Source: Novosphingobium arvoryzae (lineage in GTDB: Bacteria > Pseudomonadota > Alphaproteobacteria > Sphingomonadales > Sphingomonadaceae). Taken from it: a DNA stretch of 64,000 nt. The position numbers were made by a program, and so were the translations under genes. Of the stretch, positions 56,866-64,000 are shown one piece after another (position 1 is the stretch's first letter; every line of letters starts with the position of its first letter). Under the pieces are notes generated by a model, which saw only the letters and a program-made list of their open reading frames with translations, searched no databases and was not told the origin of the DNA. Location: positions 455,962-519,961 of the forward strand of contig NZ_BMZD01000001.1 of the NCBI RefSeq assembly GCF_014652615.1, in the 5' to 3' direction.

Positions 56866-57585
56866 TTACAGCCCGCGCCAGATCTTCAGCGGGACCGCAC
56901 CTTTCGGACCAAACCCGCGCGGCGGGCAGGGGGTGGGCATGAAGTCCTTGTCATAGCACAGCCGCAACTCGCGCAGCCAGCCGCCGTTGCTGAGTTGCAG
57001 CCCCACGCTGCGTTCGGTGAAGCCCGGATTGCGGCGCACGAATTCGCGGCGCAGGTCGGCAGCGGTCAGGCCGTCGCGGCGCGACAGCTTGTCCGCATCT
57101 GGCAGGCGCAGCGAATTCCACAGGATGCTGGCCACCTTGAAATAGCCCGCCGGGGTTACGGCCATGCAGCTGCCATGCTTGGCCCACTCGTGCTCCAGCA
57201 GCGACGGGGCCGGGGTCATACACAAGTTGGTGCGGATGTCCTCGATGCTGGGGCGGGGCTCCAGCGCGCACCACTGCGGCGGCGGGCCTTTGGCGGCTTC
57301 GGGCCACAGCCCGTGCAGGACGAAGCCGAACCGTCCGATCTTGCCGCTGCACTGGTAATCGTTCGCCGCCTTGCCCCGCTGGCTGCGGCAGAACTCCGGC
57401 GACCAGCTGACCGCCAGCGTATAACGTGCGACCGGTGCGCGCACCGTAGTGCTGTCCTGCCGGGGCGGGCGGGGCAGCTCGATCCGGTCGGGTACGCGGC
57501 ATTGATAGGCCTGCGCCAGCGCCGTTCCCGGCACGGCCAGCGCGATCGGAACCGCAAGCGCGAGGCGCTTCACCGCTGGCTTCAC
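56866..57585 (-). CDS. Ribonuclease T2 family protein, exported
   Basis: The 239-residue protein has a signal peptide (RLALAVPIALAVPGTALAQ) and both RNase T2 active-site blocks: FVLHGLWPE and HEWAKHGSC, with the catalytic histidines, plus several Cys. It should cut RNA in the periplasm or outside to nucleoside 3'-phosphates. The GTG at 57585 overlaps the nadC stop (GTGA); a second in-frame GTG is at 57573. Coupling of a secreted RNase to nadC is unusual but could belong to the nucleotide-salvage side of this operon. Confidence 0.9.
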   Translation of the reverse strand: MKPAVKRLALAVPIALAVPGTALAQAYQCRVPDRIELPRPPRQDSTTVRAPVARYTLAVSWSPEFCRSQRGKAANDYQCSGKIGRFGFVLHGLWPEAAKGPPPQWCALEPRPSIEDIRTNLCMTPAPSLLEHEWAKHGSCMAVTPAGYFKVASILWNSLRLPDADKLSRRDGLTAADLRREFVRRNPGFTERSVGLQLSNGGWLRELRLCYDKDFMPTPCPPRGFGPKGAVPLKIWRGL

Positions 57586-58442
57586 AGGGGGCTGAAATCC
57601 AGTCCGATGTCGGCAGCGGGCGCGCTTTGCGTCAGGCGGCCGACCGAGACATAGGTCACGCCGGTCGCGGCGATTTCGGCGATGGTGTCCAGCCGCACCC
57701 CGCCCGATGCCTCGATCGGCACGCGACCGGCGACCAGCGCCACCGCTTCGCGCAGCTGGGCGGGGTTCATGTTGTCGCACAGCAGGTGACTGGTGCCGCC
57801 CGCCAGCGCCGCTTCGATCTGGTCGACCCGGTCCACTTCGCAGATGATCCACTTGATCCCGGCGTCCTTCGCCCGCCGGACCGCTTCGGTCACGCCGCCC
57901 GCGACGGCAACGTGGTTGTCCTTGATCATCGCCGCGTCCCACAGGCCCATGCGGTGGTTCTGCCCGCCGCCCATCCGCACCGCGTACTTTTCCAGGTGGC
58001 GCAGCCCCGGAATGGTCTTGCGCGTGTCGAGCAGGGTGGCGTTGCCCTGCATCGCATCGACATACTGGCGCGTCAGCGTGGCAATGCCCGACAAGTGCTG
58101 CACGGTGTTGAGCGCGGAGCGTTCCGCCGTCAGCATCGCCCGCGCCTTGCCCGACAGGCGCATCAGGTCGGTCCCGGCGGGCACCCGCGCGCCTTCTTCC
58201 ACCAGCACTTCGATTCGCATGTCAGGATCGAGCGCGCGGAAGAACGCGGCGGCCACCGGCAGGCCCGCCACCGTGATCGCATCGCGGCTGTCCATCACCC
58301 CGGTGAACATTGCGTCCGCCGGAATCACGCTTTCGCTGGTCACGTCATGCCCGCCGCCCGGCAGGCCAAGGCCTAGGTCCTCGTCAAGGGTGGCGCGGAT
58401 AAAGGCGGGCAGGTCGAAACCGGGGAGGTCAAATTGGGTCAT
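57582..58442 (-). CDS. nadC: Nicotinate-nucleotide pyrophosphorylase NadC
   Basis: The 286-residue protein has the quinolinate phosphoribosyltransferase signatures LNTVQHLSGIATLTR, LLDTRKTIPGLRHLEKYAV, GGGQNHRMGL and EASGGVRLDTI. It makes nicotinate mononucleotide from quinolinate and PRPP. A PRPP synthetase-like gene lies immediately upstream (39-base gap). The start is ATG 58442; the frame opens 6 codons earlier at a TTG. Confidence 0.96.
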   Translation of the reverse strand: MTQFDLPGFDLPAFIRATLDEDLGLGLPGGGHDVTSESVIPADAMFTGVMDSRDAITVAGLPVAAAFFRALDPDMRIEVLVEEGARVPAGTDLMRLSGKARAMLTAERSALNTVQHLSGIATLTRQYVDAMQGNATLLDTRKTIPGLRHLEKYAVRMGGGQNHRMGLWDAAMIKDNHVAVAGGVTEAVRRAKDAGIKWIICEVDRVDQIEAALAGGTSHLLCDNMNPAQLREAVALVAGRVPIEASGGVRLDTIAEIAATGVTYVSVGRLTQSAPAADIGLDFSPL

Positions 58443-58481
58443 GGCCGCCGTTTTGCGCAAAGCGGCGCGCAGTGCAACCGG

Positions 58482-59384
58482 TCAGGGCGTTTCCAGCCAG
58501 CCGGCGGCGCGAATTGCATCGGCCAGCACGCGTGCCAGCGGGATGGTGGCTGCCGGGTGCGTGGTCGCGTCGGTCGCGCGAATGCGGCTTATGCCGGCCG
58601 CCCCCATGCGCGCCATGTCGGCGGGTGAGGCCAGCGCGTGAGTCGCCACCGCCTCGATCCCGCTGGCCCCCGCCGCGCGCAGCAGATCGGCGCAGGCGAT
58701 CAGGGTGGTGCCGCTGGAAATCACATCGTCGACTAGCAGGGCCGGGCGATCCCGCACGGCGGAAATGCCGGGAATCTCCAGCGTCACCGCCCGGTCGCCG
58801 TGGCGCACTTTCTCGCCTACCAGCACGTGCAGCCCCAGCGGCGCGGCGATGCTTTCAACCCACGGGCGGGATTCGCTGTCCGGCCCGACCAGCACCGTGG
58901 CGGGATCGAGTTCCTCGGCCAGCGCCGCGACGAGCGCGGGCGCGGCGGAGAGGGCCAGCGCCGGGATGCCGGGAATGGCCTGATCCAGCCGCTCGATCCG
59001 GTGGAGGTGCGGGTCGACCGTGACCACGCCGTCGAACCACTGCGCCAGCAGCCCCCCGATCACCTGCTGGCTCACCGCCTCGCCCGGATGAAATGCCATG
59101 TCCTGCCGCATGTAGGCCAGGTAGGGCGCGATCAGGATCACGCGGCGCACGCCGCCATCGCGCAGCGCCGCGCTGGCCAGCAGCAGCTCGACCAGCTTGG
59201 CGTTGGGATCGTCCAGCGAACGCAGCAGCAGCGCAGTGTGCGCCCCATGGGCCGGTGCTGTGATCAGGCTTTCCCCATCGGGGAACTGCCGCACCCCCAC
59301 GGGATGCACCGGCACGGCGCAGCGGCGCCCCAGCGCTTCGGCCTGCGCCAGCATTTCCGGAAAGGCAAAGATCGCCGCGCTCAT
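58482..59384 (-). CDS. Ribose-phosphate pyrophosphokinase-like protein
   Basis: The 300-residue protein has the PRPP synthetase fold: GESLITAPAHGAHTALLLRS (about residues 37-56), the ATP-site region APYLAYMRQDMAFHPGEAVS, DPHLHR, and the PRPP loop LLVDDVISSGTTL. The ATP-site stretch (xGExxS after RQD) is closer to archaeal-type Prs than to E. coli Prs. It overlaps the phosphorylase gene by ATGA, a gene pair seen in several proteobacteria. It is probably not the housekeeping Prs. It may make PRPP for salvage or from a sugar phosphate released by its partner. Confidence 0.87.
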   Translation of the reverse strand: MSAAIFAFPEMLAQAEALGRRCAVPVHPVGVRQFPDGESLITAPAHGAHTALLLRSLDDPNAKLVELLLASAALRDGGVRRVILIAPYLAYMRQDMAFHPGEAVSQQVIGGLLAQWFDGVVTVDPHLHRIERLDQAIPGIPALALSAAPALVAALAEELDPATVLVGPDSESRPWVESIAAPLGLHVLVGEKVRHGDRAVTLEIPGISAVRDRPALLVDDVISSGTTLIACADLLRAAGASGIEAVATHALASPADMARMGAAGISRIRATDATTHPAATIPLARVLADAIRAAGWLETP

Positions 59385-60865
59385 GGCGTGATCGTATAGC
59401 CGGAATCGCCCTCGGCCAGATCGCGGGCGTAATGCAGGCCGGTGTCCGAATGGGCGTGGATGCGATAGAGCACGTCTTCCGGCCGCACGGTATCGCCCAC
59501 CTTGCGCAGCAGATCGATCCCCGCGCCCTTGTCCATCGGCGCCCCGGCGAGCCGCGCGATCCGGGCGATCAGGTGGCAGTCGATCGCGGTGATGGTGCCG
59601 AACTGGTGCGAGCGGACTTCGTGGCGATGCTCGCCGGGTTGCAGCGTGGTGGCTCTTCGGCCCTGCGCGTCGATCAACCGTTCCATTGCCGCCAGCGCCG
59701 CGCCGGATTCCAGCAGTTCGCACGCGCGGGCATAGCCCTGCCCGCCTTCAAGCGCGGGATCGAATTCCAGCACGTGCCCGGCCAGCAGCAGCGAGCGGTC
59801 GCGCAAGTCCTCCGGCGCGTCGGGATCGCCGCGCAGCACCGCCATCACGTCGCGCGCTTCCAGCACCGGGCCGATGCCCCGGCCAATCGGCTGCGAACCG
59901 TCGGTGAATACCACGTCCAGCACCAGCCCCAGCTTGGTCCCGACATATTCGAACAGCTTGCGCAGGCGGATCGCTTCGCGTCGGGAGCGGACCTTGGCGC
60001 TGGGGCCGACCGGGATGTCCACCACCAGGTGAGTCGATCCCGCGGCCAGTTTCTTGGACAGGATCGAGGCGACCATCTGTTCGAACGTGTCGATCCGCAG
60101 CGGACGTTCGACCGAGATCAGCACATCGTCAGCGGGGGAAAGGTTCACCCGCCCGCCCCAGGCCAGCACCGCGTGTTCCTGCCGCACGACTTCGACCAGC
60201 CGATCTTCGGGCAGGTCGACTGCCGCCAGCACTTCCATCGTGTCGGCCGTGCCCGATGGCGAGGTGATCGCGCGGGACGAGGTCTTGGGCATGGTCAGCC
60301 CGTGCGCGGCGATGATCGGGACGACGATCATCGAGGTGCGGTTGCCCGGGATGCCGCCGATGCAGTGCTTGTCCACCACCAGTTCGGCTGGCCATTGCAT
60401 CTGCCGCCCCGCATCCGCCATCGCGCGGGTCAGCGCCAGCGTTTCCTGCGTGGTCATGAACCCGGCGCAGGCGACCAGAAATGCGCCGATTTCCATCGGG
60501 GAATAGCGATAGGCGGCAATGTCGCGGATGATCGCGGCGATGGCGGCGTCGTCCAGCGTATCGCCGTCGATCTTGCGGCGGACCAGTTCCAGGCTGGGCG
60601 GCACAGGGGCCTGCCGAAAGGTGACTTCGCTGCCCTCTGGCAGGCCAAGGCGGCGAAAGGCCTGCTCACCCAGGCCGATCTGGCCCGGTTCCAGCAGGCA
60701 GTTGTCATCGACGATGGCCAGCGTTGCCAGGATCGAGACGCTGCCGTTGCCGATCTCGATCTTGCGCAGCGCCTGGAACTGTTCGGGCGAGTAGCCGTTG
60801 CCTTCGCGCAGCAGGAACGCGGTGTTTTCGGGGTGAGTGTCGATCGCCACGCGCCTGATCTGCAT
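59381..60865 (-). CDS. Thymidine phosphorylase family protein (AMP phosphorylase-like)
   Basis: The 494-residue protein carries an N-terminal extension (about 85 residues) in front of the anthranilate-PRT-like/pyrimidine phosphorylase core (DKHCIGGIPGNRTSMIVVPI, SSRAITSPSGTADTMEV), ending in a barrel-sandwich domain (YRIHAHSDTGLHYA). The extension and length are those of the archaeal AMP phosphorylase branch, which releases a base from NMPs to give ribose 1,5-bisphosphate, rather than of DeoA (about 440). Start 60865 follows GGGGGGAAAGCG. The substrate (nucleoside or NMP) is open. Confidence 0.88.
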   Translation of the reverse strand: MQIRRVAIDTHPENTAFLLREGNGYSPEQFQALRKIEIGNGSVSILATLAIVDDNCLLEPGQIGLGEQAFRRLGLPEGSEVTFRQAPVPPSLELVRRKIDGDTLDDAAIAAIIRDIAAYRYSPMEIGAFLVACAGFMTTQETLALTRAMADAGRQMQWPAELVVDKHCIGGIPGNRTSMIVVPIIAAHGLTMPKTSSRAITSPSGTADTMEVLAAVDLPEDRLVEVVRQEHAVLAWGGRVNLSPADDVLISVERPLRIDTFEQMVASILSKKLAAGSTHLVVDIPVGPSAKVRSRREAIRLRKLFEYVGTKLGLVLDVVFTDGSQPIGRGIGPVLEARDVMAVLRGDPDAPEDLRDRSLLLAGHVLEFDPALEGGQGYARACELLESGAALAAMERLIDAQGRRATTLQPGEHRHEVRSHQFGTITAIDCHLIARIARLAGAPMDKGAGIDLLRKVGDTVRPEDVLYRIHAHSDTGLHYARDLAEGDSGYTITP

Positions 60866-60894
60866 CGCTTTCCCCCCCATTTTCTCGTTCGCCT

Positions 60895-61953
60895 TCAACT
60901 CAGGATATGCCCGGTGCGGTCGCGCTTGGTTTCCAGATAGCGGGCATTGTGCGGATTGGGCGGCAGCTGGTGCGGCACCCGCTGGGTCACGGTCACGCCG
61001 GTCGCTTCCAGCGCGGCGACCTTGGCCGGGTTGTTGGTCATCAGCCGGATCGCGCCGACGCCCAGCAGCTCCAGCATCCGCGCCGCGACCGGAAAATCGC
61101 GCGCTTCGGTCGGCAGGCCCAGCCGGTTGTTGGCATCGACCGTATCGAACCCCTGATCCTGCAGGCGATAGGCGCGCAGCTTGTTGATCAGGCCGATCCC
61201 GCGCCCTTCCTGGCGCAGGTACAGCAGCACCCCCCAGCCGCCCGCGCGGGCCTCGTCCGCCATGGCACGCAGGGCGGCATCCAGCTGCGGGCCGCAATCG
61301 CACTTCAGGCTGCCAAGGATGTCGCCGGTCAGGCATTCGGAATGGAGCCGCACCAGCGGCGCGCGGTCCGCGTTCTGGGTGCCGATCACCAGCGCGACAT
61401 GCTCGCGCAAGTCATCGGCCGCGCGGAACGCGACGATCTCCGCGTCTTCCGCCGCCGCCACCGGCAGGCGCGCGCGGGTGGCAATGGCGAGGTGGACGGT
61501 GTCCTTCCAGTCGGTGAGGTCGGCGGGGCTGACGTCCTGCGCTTCGCTCAAGCCGTCCGGATCGACCAGGAACGCGGGCAGGATCCCGGCCAGCCGCGCC
61601 AGTTCCATCCCCGCTGCGGCCAGCGCCGGATCATCCAGCGGCTCGGCCCGGAACGGACCCTTCATGGGATAGCGCAAGTCCAGCGCCGGATCGGCCAGCG
61701 CCCGCGCTGTCGGCAGGTCGAAAGGATCGGCGGCGCGGATCAGCACCGGGGCTTCGGGCACGGCGGCATCGCGCTGGTTGGCCAGCTTCAGCGTTACCGC
61801 GCGTGCGGCGGAAATCAGCATGGTCCGGGCGGTGGCACCGGGGGCAAAGCCGGTTTCGGCGGGCAGCAGGGTCATGCGCCCGTCCAGCCGGATCGGCCAG
61901 CCGTGGCGCAGGGCATCGATCGCCAGCGCGGCGCGGCGGGCAGGGCTGGTCAC
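60895..61953 (-). CDS. ribA: GTP cyclohydrolase II RibA
   Basis: The 352-residue protein has a C-terminal GTP cyclohydrolase II domain: the zinc site HSECLTGDILGSLKCDCGPQ, the catalytic LRQEGRGIGLINKLRAY, and NNPAKVAALEATGV. About 150 N-terminal residues resemble a degenerate partner domain, not an intact DHBP synthase. It opens the riboflavin pathway. The GTG at 61953 overlaps the xthA stop (GTGA). Confidence 0.95.
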   Translation of the reverse strand: MTSPARRAALAIDALRHGWPIRLDGRMTLLPAETGFAPGATARTMLISAARAVTLKLANQRDAAVPEAPVLIRAADPFDLPTARALADPALDLRYPMKGPFRAEPLDDPALAAAGMELARLAGILPAFLVDPDGLSEAQDVSPADLTDWKDTVHLAIATRARLPVAAAEDAEIVAFRAADDLREHVALVIGTQNADRAPLVRLHSECLTGDILGSLKCDCGPQLDAALRAMADEARAGGWGVLLYLRQEGRGIGLINKLRAYRLQDQGFDTVDANNRLGLPTEARDFPVAARMLELLGVGAIRLMTNNPAKVAALEATGVTVTQRVPHQLPPNPHNARYLETKRDRTGHILS

Positions 61954-62741
61954 AGATCGAACTCGGTAATCAGCGGCACGTGGTCCGATGGCTGGTCCCA
62001 CTTGCGGGTTTCCTCGACGATCCGGTGGCCGCGTGCCTGCGTTGCCACATCGGGCGAGGCCCACATGTGATCGAGCCGCCGCCCCTGGTCCTTGTCGCGC
62101 CAGTACGAGCGGTACGACCACCACGAATAGTTGCGCTGCGGCGCGGGAATGAACTGGCGGCCCAGGTCCACCCAGCCATGCGCGTCGCGGAACTGGCCCA
62201 GCGTTTCCACCTCGATAGGCGTGTGGCTGACCACTTTCAGCAGGGCCTTGTGATCGTAAACGTCGCAATCGAGCGGGGCGATGTTGAAATCGCCGACGAT
62301 CAGGGTCGGACGATCCAGCGCCTCGGCCCAGCGGGTCATCCGGCCCAGGAAGTCCAGCTTCTGCCCGAACTTGGGGTTGGCCTCGCGGTCGGGAATGTCG
62401 CCGCCAGCGGGGATATAGACGTTTTCCACGATCAGCCCCTGACCGGGGCCGAGCAATTCCACGCCCACGTGCCGTGCCTCACCATTGTCCTGCCAGTCAT
62501 GCCGGCTGACCTCGCGCAGGGGGATGCGGCTGACCGTGGCAACGCCGTGATAGCCCTTTTGCCCATGCACCGCGCGGTGGGCATAGCCCGCCGCTTCGAA
62601 CACGGCGTGGGGGAAGTGCTTTTCCTCGGTCTTGATCTCTTGCAGGCACAGCACGTCCGGCGCCTCCTGCCTCAGAAACCGCTCAACCTGATCGGCGCGC
62701 AGACGGACGGAATTGATGTTCCAGGTAGCGATAGAGACCAT
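61950..62741 (-). CDS. xthA: Exodeoxyribonuclease III
   Basis: The 263-residue protein is an Xth/AP-endonuclease-family enzyme with IATWNINSVRLR, CLQEIKTEEKHFP, VYIPAGGDIPD, VGDFNIAPLDCDVYD, RLDHMWAS and SDHVPLITEFDL, covering the metal and catalytic residues. It repairs abasic sites. It is the first gene of the operon running to moeA. The start at 62741 gives the standard N-terminus MVSIATWN; ATGs at 62747 and 62753 are alternatives. Confidence 0.96.
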   Translation of the reverse strand: MVSIATWNINSVRLRADQVERFLRQEAPDVLCLQEIKTEEKHFPHAVFEAAGYAHRAVHGQKGYHGVATVSRIPLREVSRHDWQDNGEARHVGVELLGPGQGLIVENVYIPAGGDIPDREANPKFGQKLDFLGRMTRWAEALDRPTLIVGDFNIAPLDCDVYDHKALLKVVSHTPIEVETLGQFRDAHGWVDLGRQFIPAPQRNYSWWSYRSYWRDKDQGRRLDHMWASPDVATQARGHRIVEETRKWDQPSDHVPLITEFDL

Positions 62742-63221
62742 GCCCATCGCCATAGGGTGGGCAGCGCGGCGGGGCAATGGGTTGGGATGGGGTAGTGGAG
62801 CAGGTTGCGCGTGACCGCTCCCTCTAAAGAGGAGGGACTATTGGCACGGTTTTCCTGAACCGGGATTGGTTCAGGCCGGAGCGAGAATGTGGGTGTTCGA
62901 GAACCGGCGCGCAGCGACCTTTTGGGTCGTGAGCACCGGAAGCGCAGAACGCCCGCGTTCGCAGCCCGGCATGGGACAATCCACAGCCCCAACAAAAGAA
63001 AACCCTCGGTCCGGGGGCAATGGACCGAGGGTTCCTTTTTGCGTTCGTCACGCTGTCTGCGCGCCTGTGTGGAGGCTTGGGCAACAGGGGGGAAACCCGC
63101 CTCAGGCCGCGCTGACAAGATTACGTATACTACCGGTTCGCTTGCTGGCCCATGAACAACCTGAACGGATTTGTCGCAGTTTGTCGCAGGCCTGGCACAC
63201 CCTGCGTCAAGGCGTGGCCAA
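62742..63221. other. Structured non-coding region, candidate small RNA
   Basis: This 480-bp gap holds no credible gene. It is rich in hairpins: CCTCT-AA-AGAGG (62821-62832), a perfect 8-bp stem CCTGAACC/GGTTCAGG (62854-62861, 62868-62875), CGACC/GGTCG (62915-62919, 62925-62929) and a strong terminator at 63001-63040. Reading frames across it are short, uneven and change character at the hairpins. A stable RNA of about 200 bases ending at the terminator, on either strand, would explain the layout. Confidence 0.45.
63001..63040. terminator. Bidirectional Rho-independent terminator
   Basis: A perfect 12-bp stem, AACCCTCGGTCC with GGACCGAGGGTT, encloses a 9-base loop. On the plus strand it is followed by CCTTTTT; on the minus strand by TTTTCTTTTG, so it can end transcription from both sides, for instance the LolA gene on the minus strand. 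Confidence 0.9.
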
Positions 63222-63920
63222 TCAGCGCCGAACCGGGCGGCGCGGGTCGTTGTAGCGGAAGGTGCTGTCCGGCACAGACACGCCGTATTGCTGATTCGAC
63301 AGCGAAACGACCGTGCGGGTGTTCTGCGAGTCGAGGCTCGCCCAGCTGGACAGTTCCAGCCCGCCCGGCGCGCCGGGCTTGCGGATGAAGACCAGCGTGA
63401 TCACGCCATATTCCGGGTGTGCCTTGTCGCGCACTTCGATGCTGACGATCTGGCGATTGCCCGTGGGCATCAGCTTGCCATACTTCATCACATCGCGATT
63501 GGGATCGAGCAGCGCACCCAGCGGGCTGTTCTTGATCGGCCAGCGCTGGACCTGGCGGACTTCGTAATCAACGAAGGTCAGCGCGCTGCCATCTGCCACG
63601 ATCAGCATCGGCACGCCTTTTTCGTACTGGAAGCGGATCTTGCCGGGGCGCTTGAGCGTCAGCACGCCGCGCACCTGGCGGCCGTTGCGATCGGACTGCA
63701 CGAAATCCGCGCGCATCGTGCCGATGGCGCGCAAGGCGGCGACCGCTCCGGCCAGATCGGACTGGGCGCTGGCGGCTTGGCCCGAAGCGGCAGGGCCAGT
63801 GGCGGCCTGCGCGCTGAGCGGGGCCGGCGCCAGCGAAACAGCGGTCGCGGAAACGACAAGCGCCGCCGAAGCGGCGGCACTTGCGAAAGAGCGGATCAAA
63901 GGAAGTTTCATCGGGTTCAT
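63222..63920 (-). CDS. lolA: LolA-like outer-membrane lipoprotein carrier protein
   Basis: The 232-residue protein has a signal peptide (SFASAAASAALVVSATAVS), an Ala/Gly/Gln-rich linker, and a LolA fold: MRADFVQSDRNGRQVRG, LTLKRPGKIRFQYEKG and STFRYNDPRRPVR. LolA carries lipoproteins across the periplasm. It is longer than E. coli LolA because of the N-terminal linker, as is common in alphaproteobacteria. The start is 63920 or 63911 (MKLPLIR). It lies 42 bases downstream of rpmG. Confidence 0.85.
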   Translation of the reverse strand: MNPMKLPLIRSFASAAASAALVVSATAVSLAPAPLSAQAATGPAASGQAASAQSDLAGAVAALRAIGTMRADFVQSDRNGRQVRGVLTLKRPGKIRFQYEKGVPMLIVADGSALTFVDYEVRQVQRWPIKNSPLGALLDPNRDVMKYGKLMPTGNRQIVSIEVRDKAHPEYGVITLVFIRKPGAPGGLELSSWASLDSQNTRTVVSLSNQQYGVSVPDSTFRYNDPRRPVRR

Positions 63921-63962
63921 GGCCTGGCTGCTAACCGCAGGGGCTTGAACTCGCCATGAACC

Positions 63963-64000
63963 TTACTTGATCTTGGCTTCCTTGAATTCCACGTGCTTGC
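63963..64000 (-). CDS. rpmG: 50S ribosomal protein L33, C-terminal fragment
   Basis: Only the last 11 complete codons plus stop are in the window, reading KHVEFKEAKIK, the standard C-terminus of alphaproteobacterial L33. The rest lies beyond the right edge. Confidence 0.88.
   Translation of the reverse strand, partial: KHVEFKEAKIK

Noticed and set aside
59432..60940. 502-codon plus-strand frame opposite the thymidine phosphorylase gene
   Set aside because: Composition is shadow-like (Gln/Arg/His/Asp-rich) and the opposite strand encodes a recognisable enzyme.
62866..63255. Possible 129-codon gene in the gap before lolA
   Set aside because: It runs through the perfect terminator hairpin and into the lolA coding region, with no ribosome site and irregular composition; better explained as structured non-coding sequence.

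Overview
The window is about 64 kb of high-GC alphaproteobacterial chromosome. It most likely comes from Sphingomonadales (a Novosphingobium-like aromatic degrader). This rests on meta-cleavage and 3-hydroxybenzoate catabolism genes, many sphingomonad-style envelope genes, a Tad/Flp pilus locus, and an L33 C-terminus ending HVEFKEAKIK at the right edge. I saw no rRNA, tRNA, CRISPR array, insertion sequence or prophage. The genus assignment is inference.

Left part (1-19.6 kb) is aromatic catabolism interrupted by metal efflux. A cut-off MHS-type transporter diverges from an MhpC-like ring-fission hydrolase, followed by an MhpR-like IclR regulator, a TetR regulator, and a divergent MarR/MobA pair with a near-perfect palindromic operator in between. 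A CzcCBA-type RND efflux operon (10 to 5.7 kb, minus strand) diverges from its own two-component system. Two L,D-transpeptidases diverge from each other. The lower meta-cleavage operon mhpD-mhpF-mhpE plus a PanE-like reductase runs on the minus strand, with a divergent IclR regulator.

Centre-left (19.6-28 kb) is a surface-lipoprotein locus: a Slam-type (DUF560) outer-membrane assembly factor, a lipoprotein with three TbpB-like barrel repeats, a DUF885 protein, and a divergent TonB-dependent receptor. PhoD phosphatase and RodA follow.

Centre (31-45.7 kb) is an M23 peptidase under a perfect FNR/FixK-type palindrome, then a complete Tad pilus operon (flp, cpaB, cpaC, small lipoprotein, TadG/TadE pseudopilins, cpaE, cpaF, tadB, tadC, tadD-like, cpaA). 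It ends in a convergent FixL/FixJ pair whose PAS domain keeps the haem-binding His and the signalling Arg.

45.9-54.4 kb is the least understood part: a LuxR-type response regulator and hybrid kinase, then a minus-strand operon of a secreted protein, a coiled-coil protein, a small secreted protein and a TPR-secretin fusion, with two more secreted proteins divergent from it. I recognise no named system here, and it is my main candidate for something undescribed.

Right part (54.4-64 kb) is a pentapeptide-repeat protein, then a tightly overlapping minus-strand operon (xthA, ribA, thymidine/AMP phosphorylase-like, PRPP synthetase-like, nadC, RNase T2, moaB, moeA) mixing cofactor synthesis and nucleotide salvage. 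A 480-bp structured non-coding gap with a bidirectional terminator, a LolA-like carrier and the tail of rpmG complete the window.
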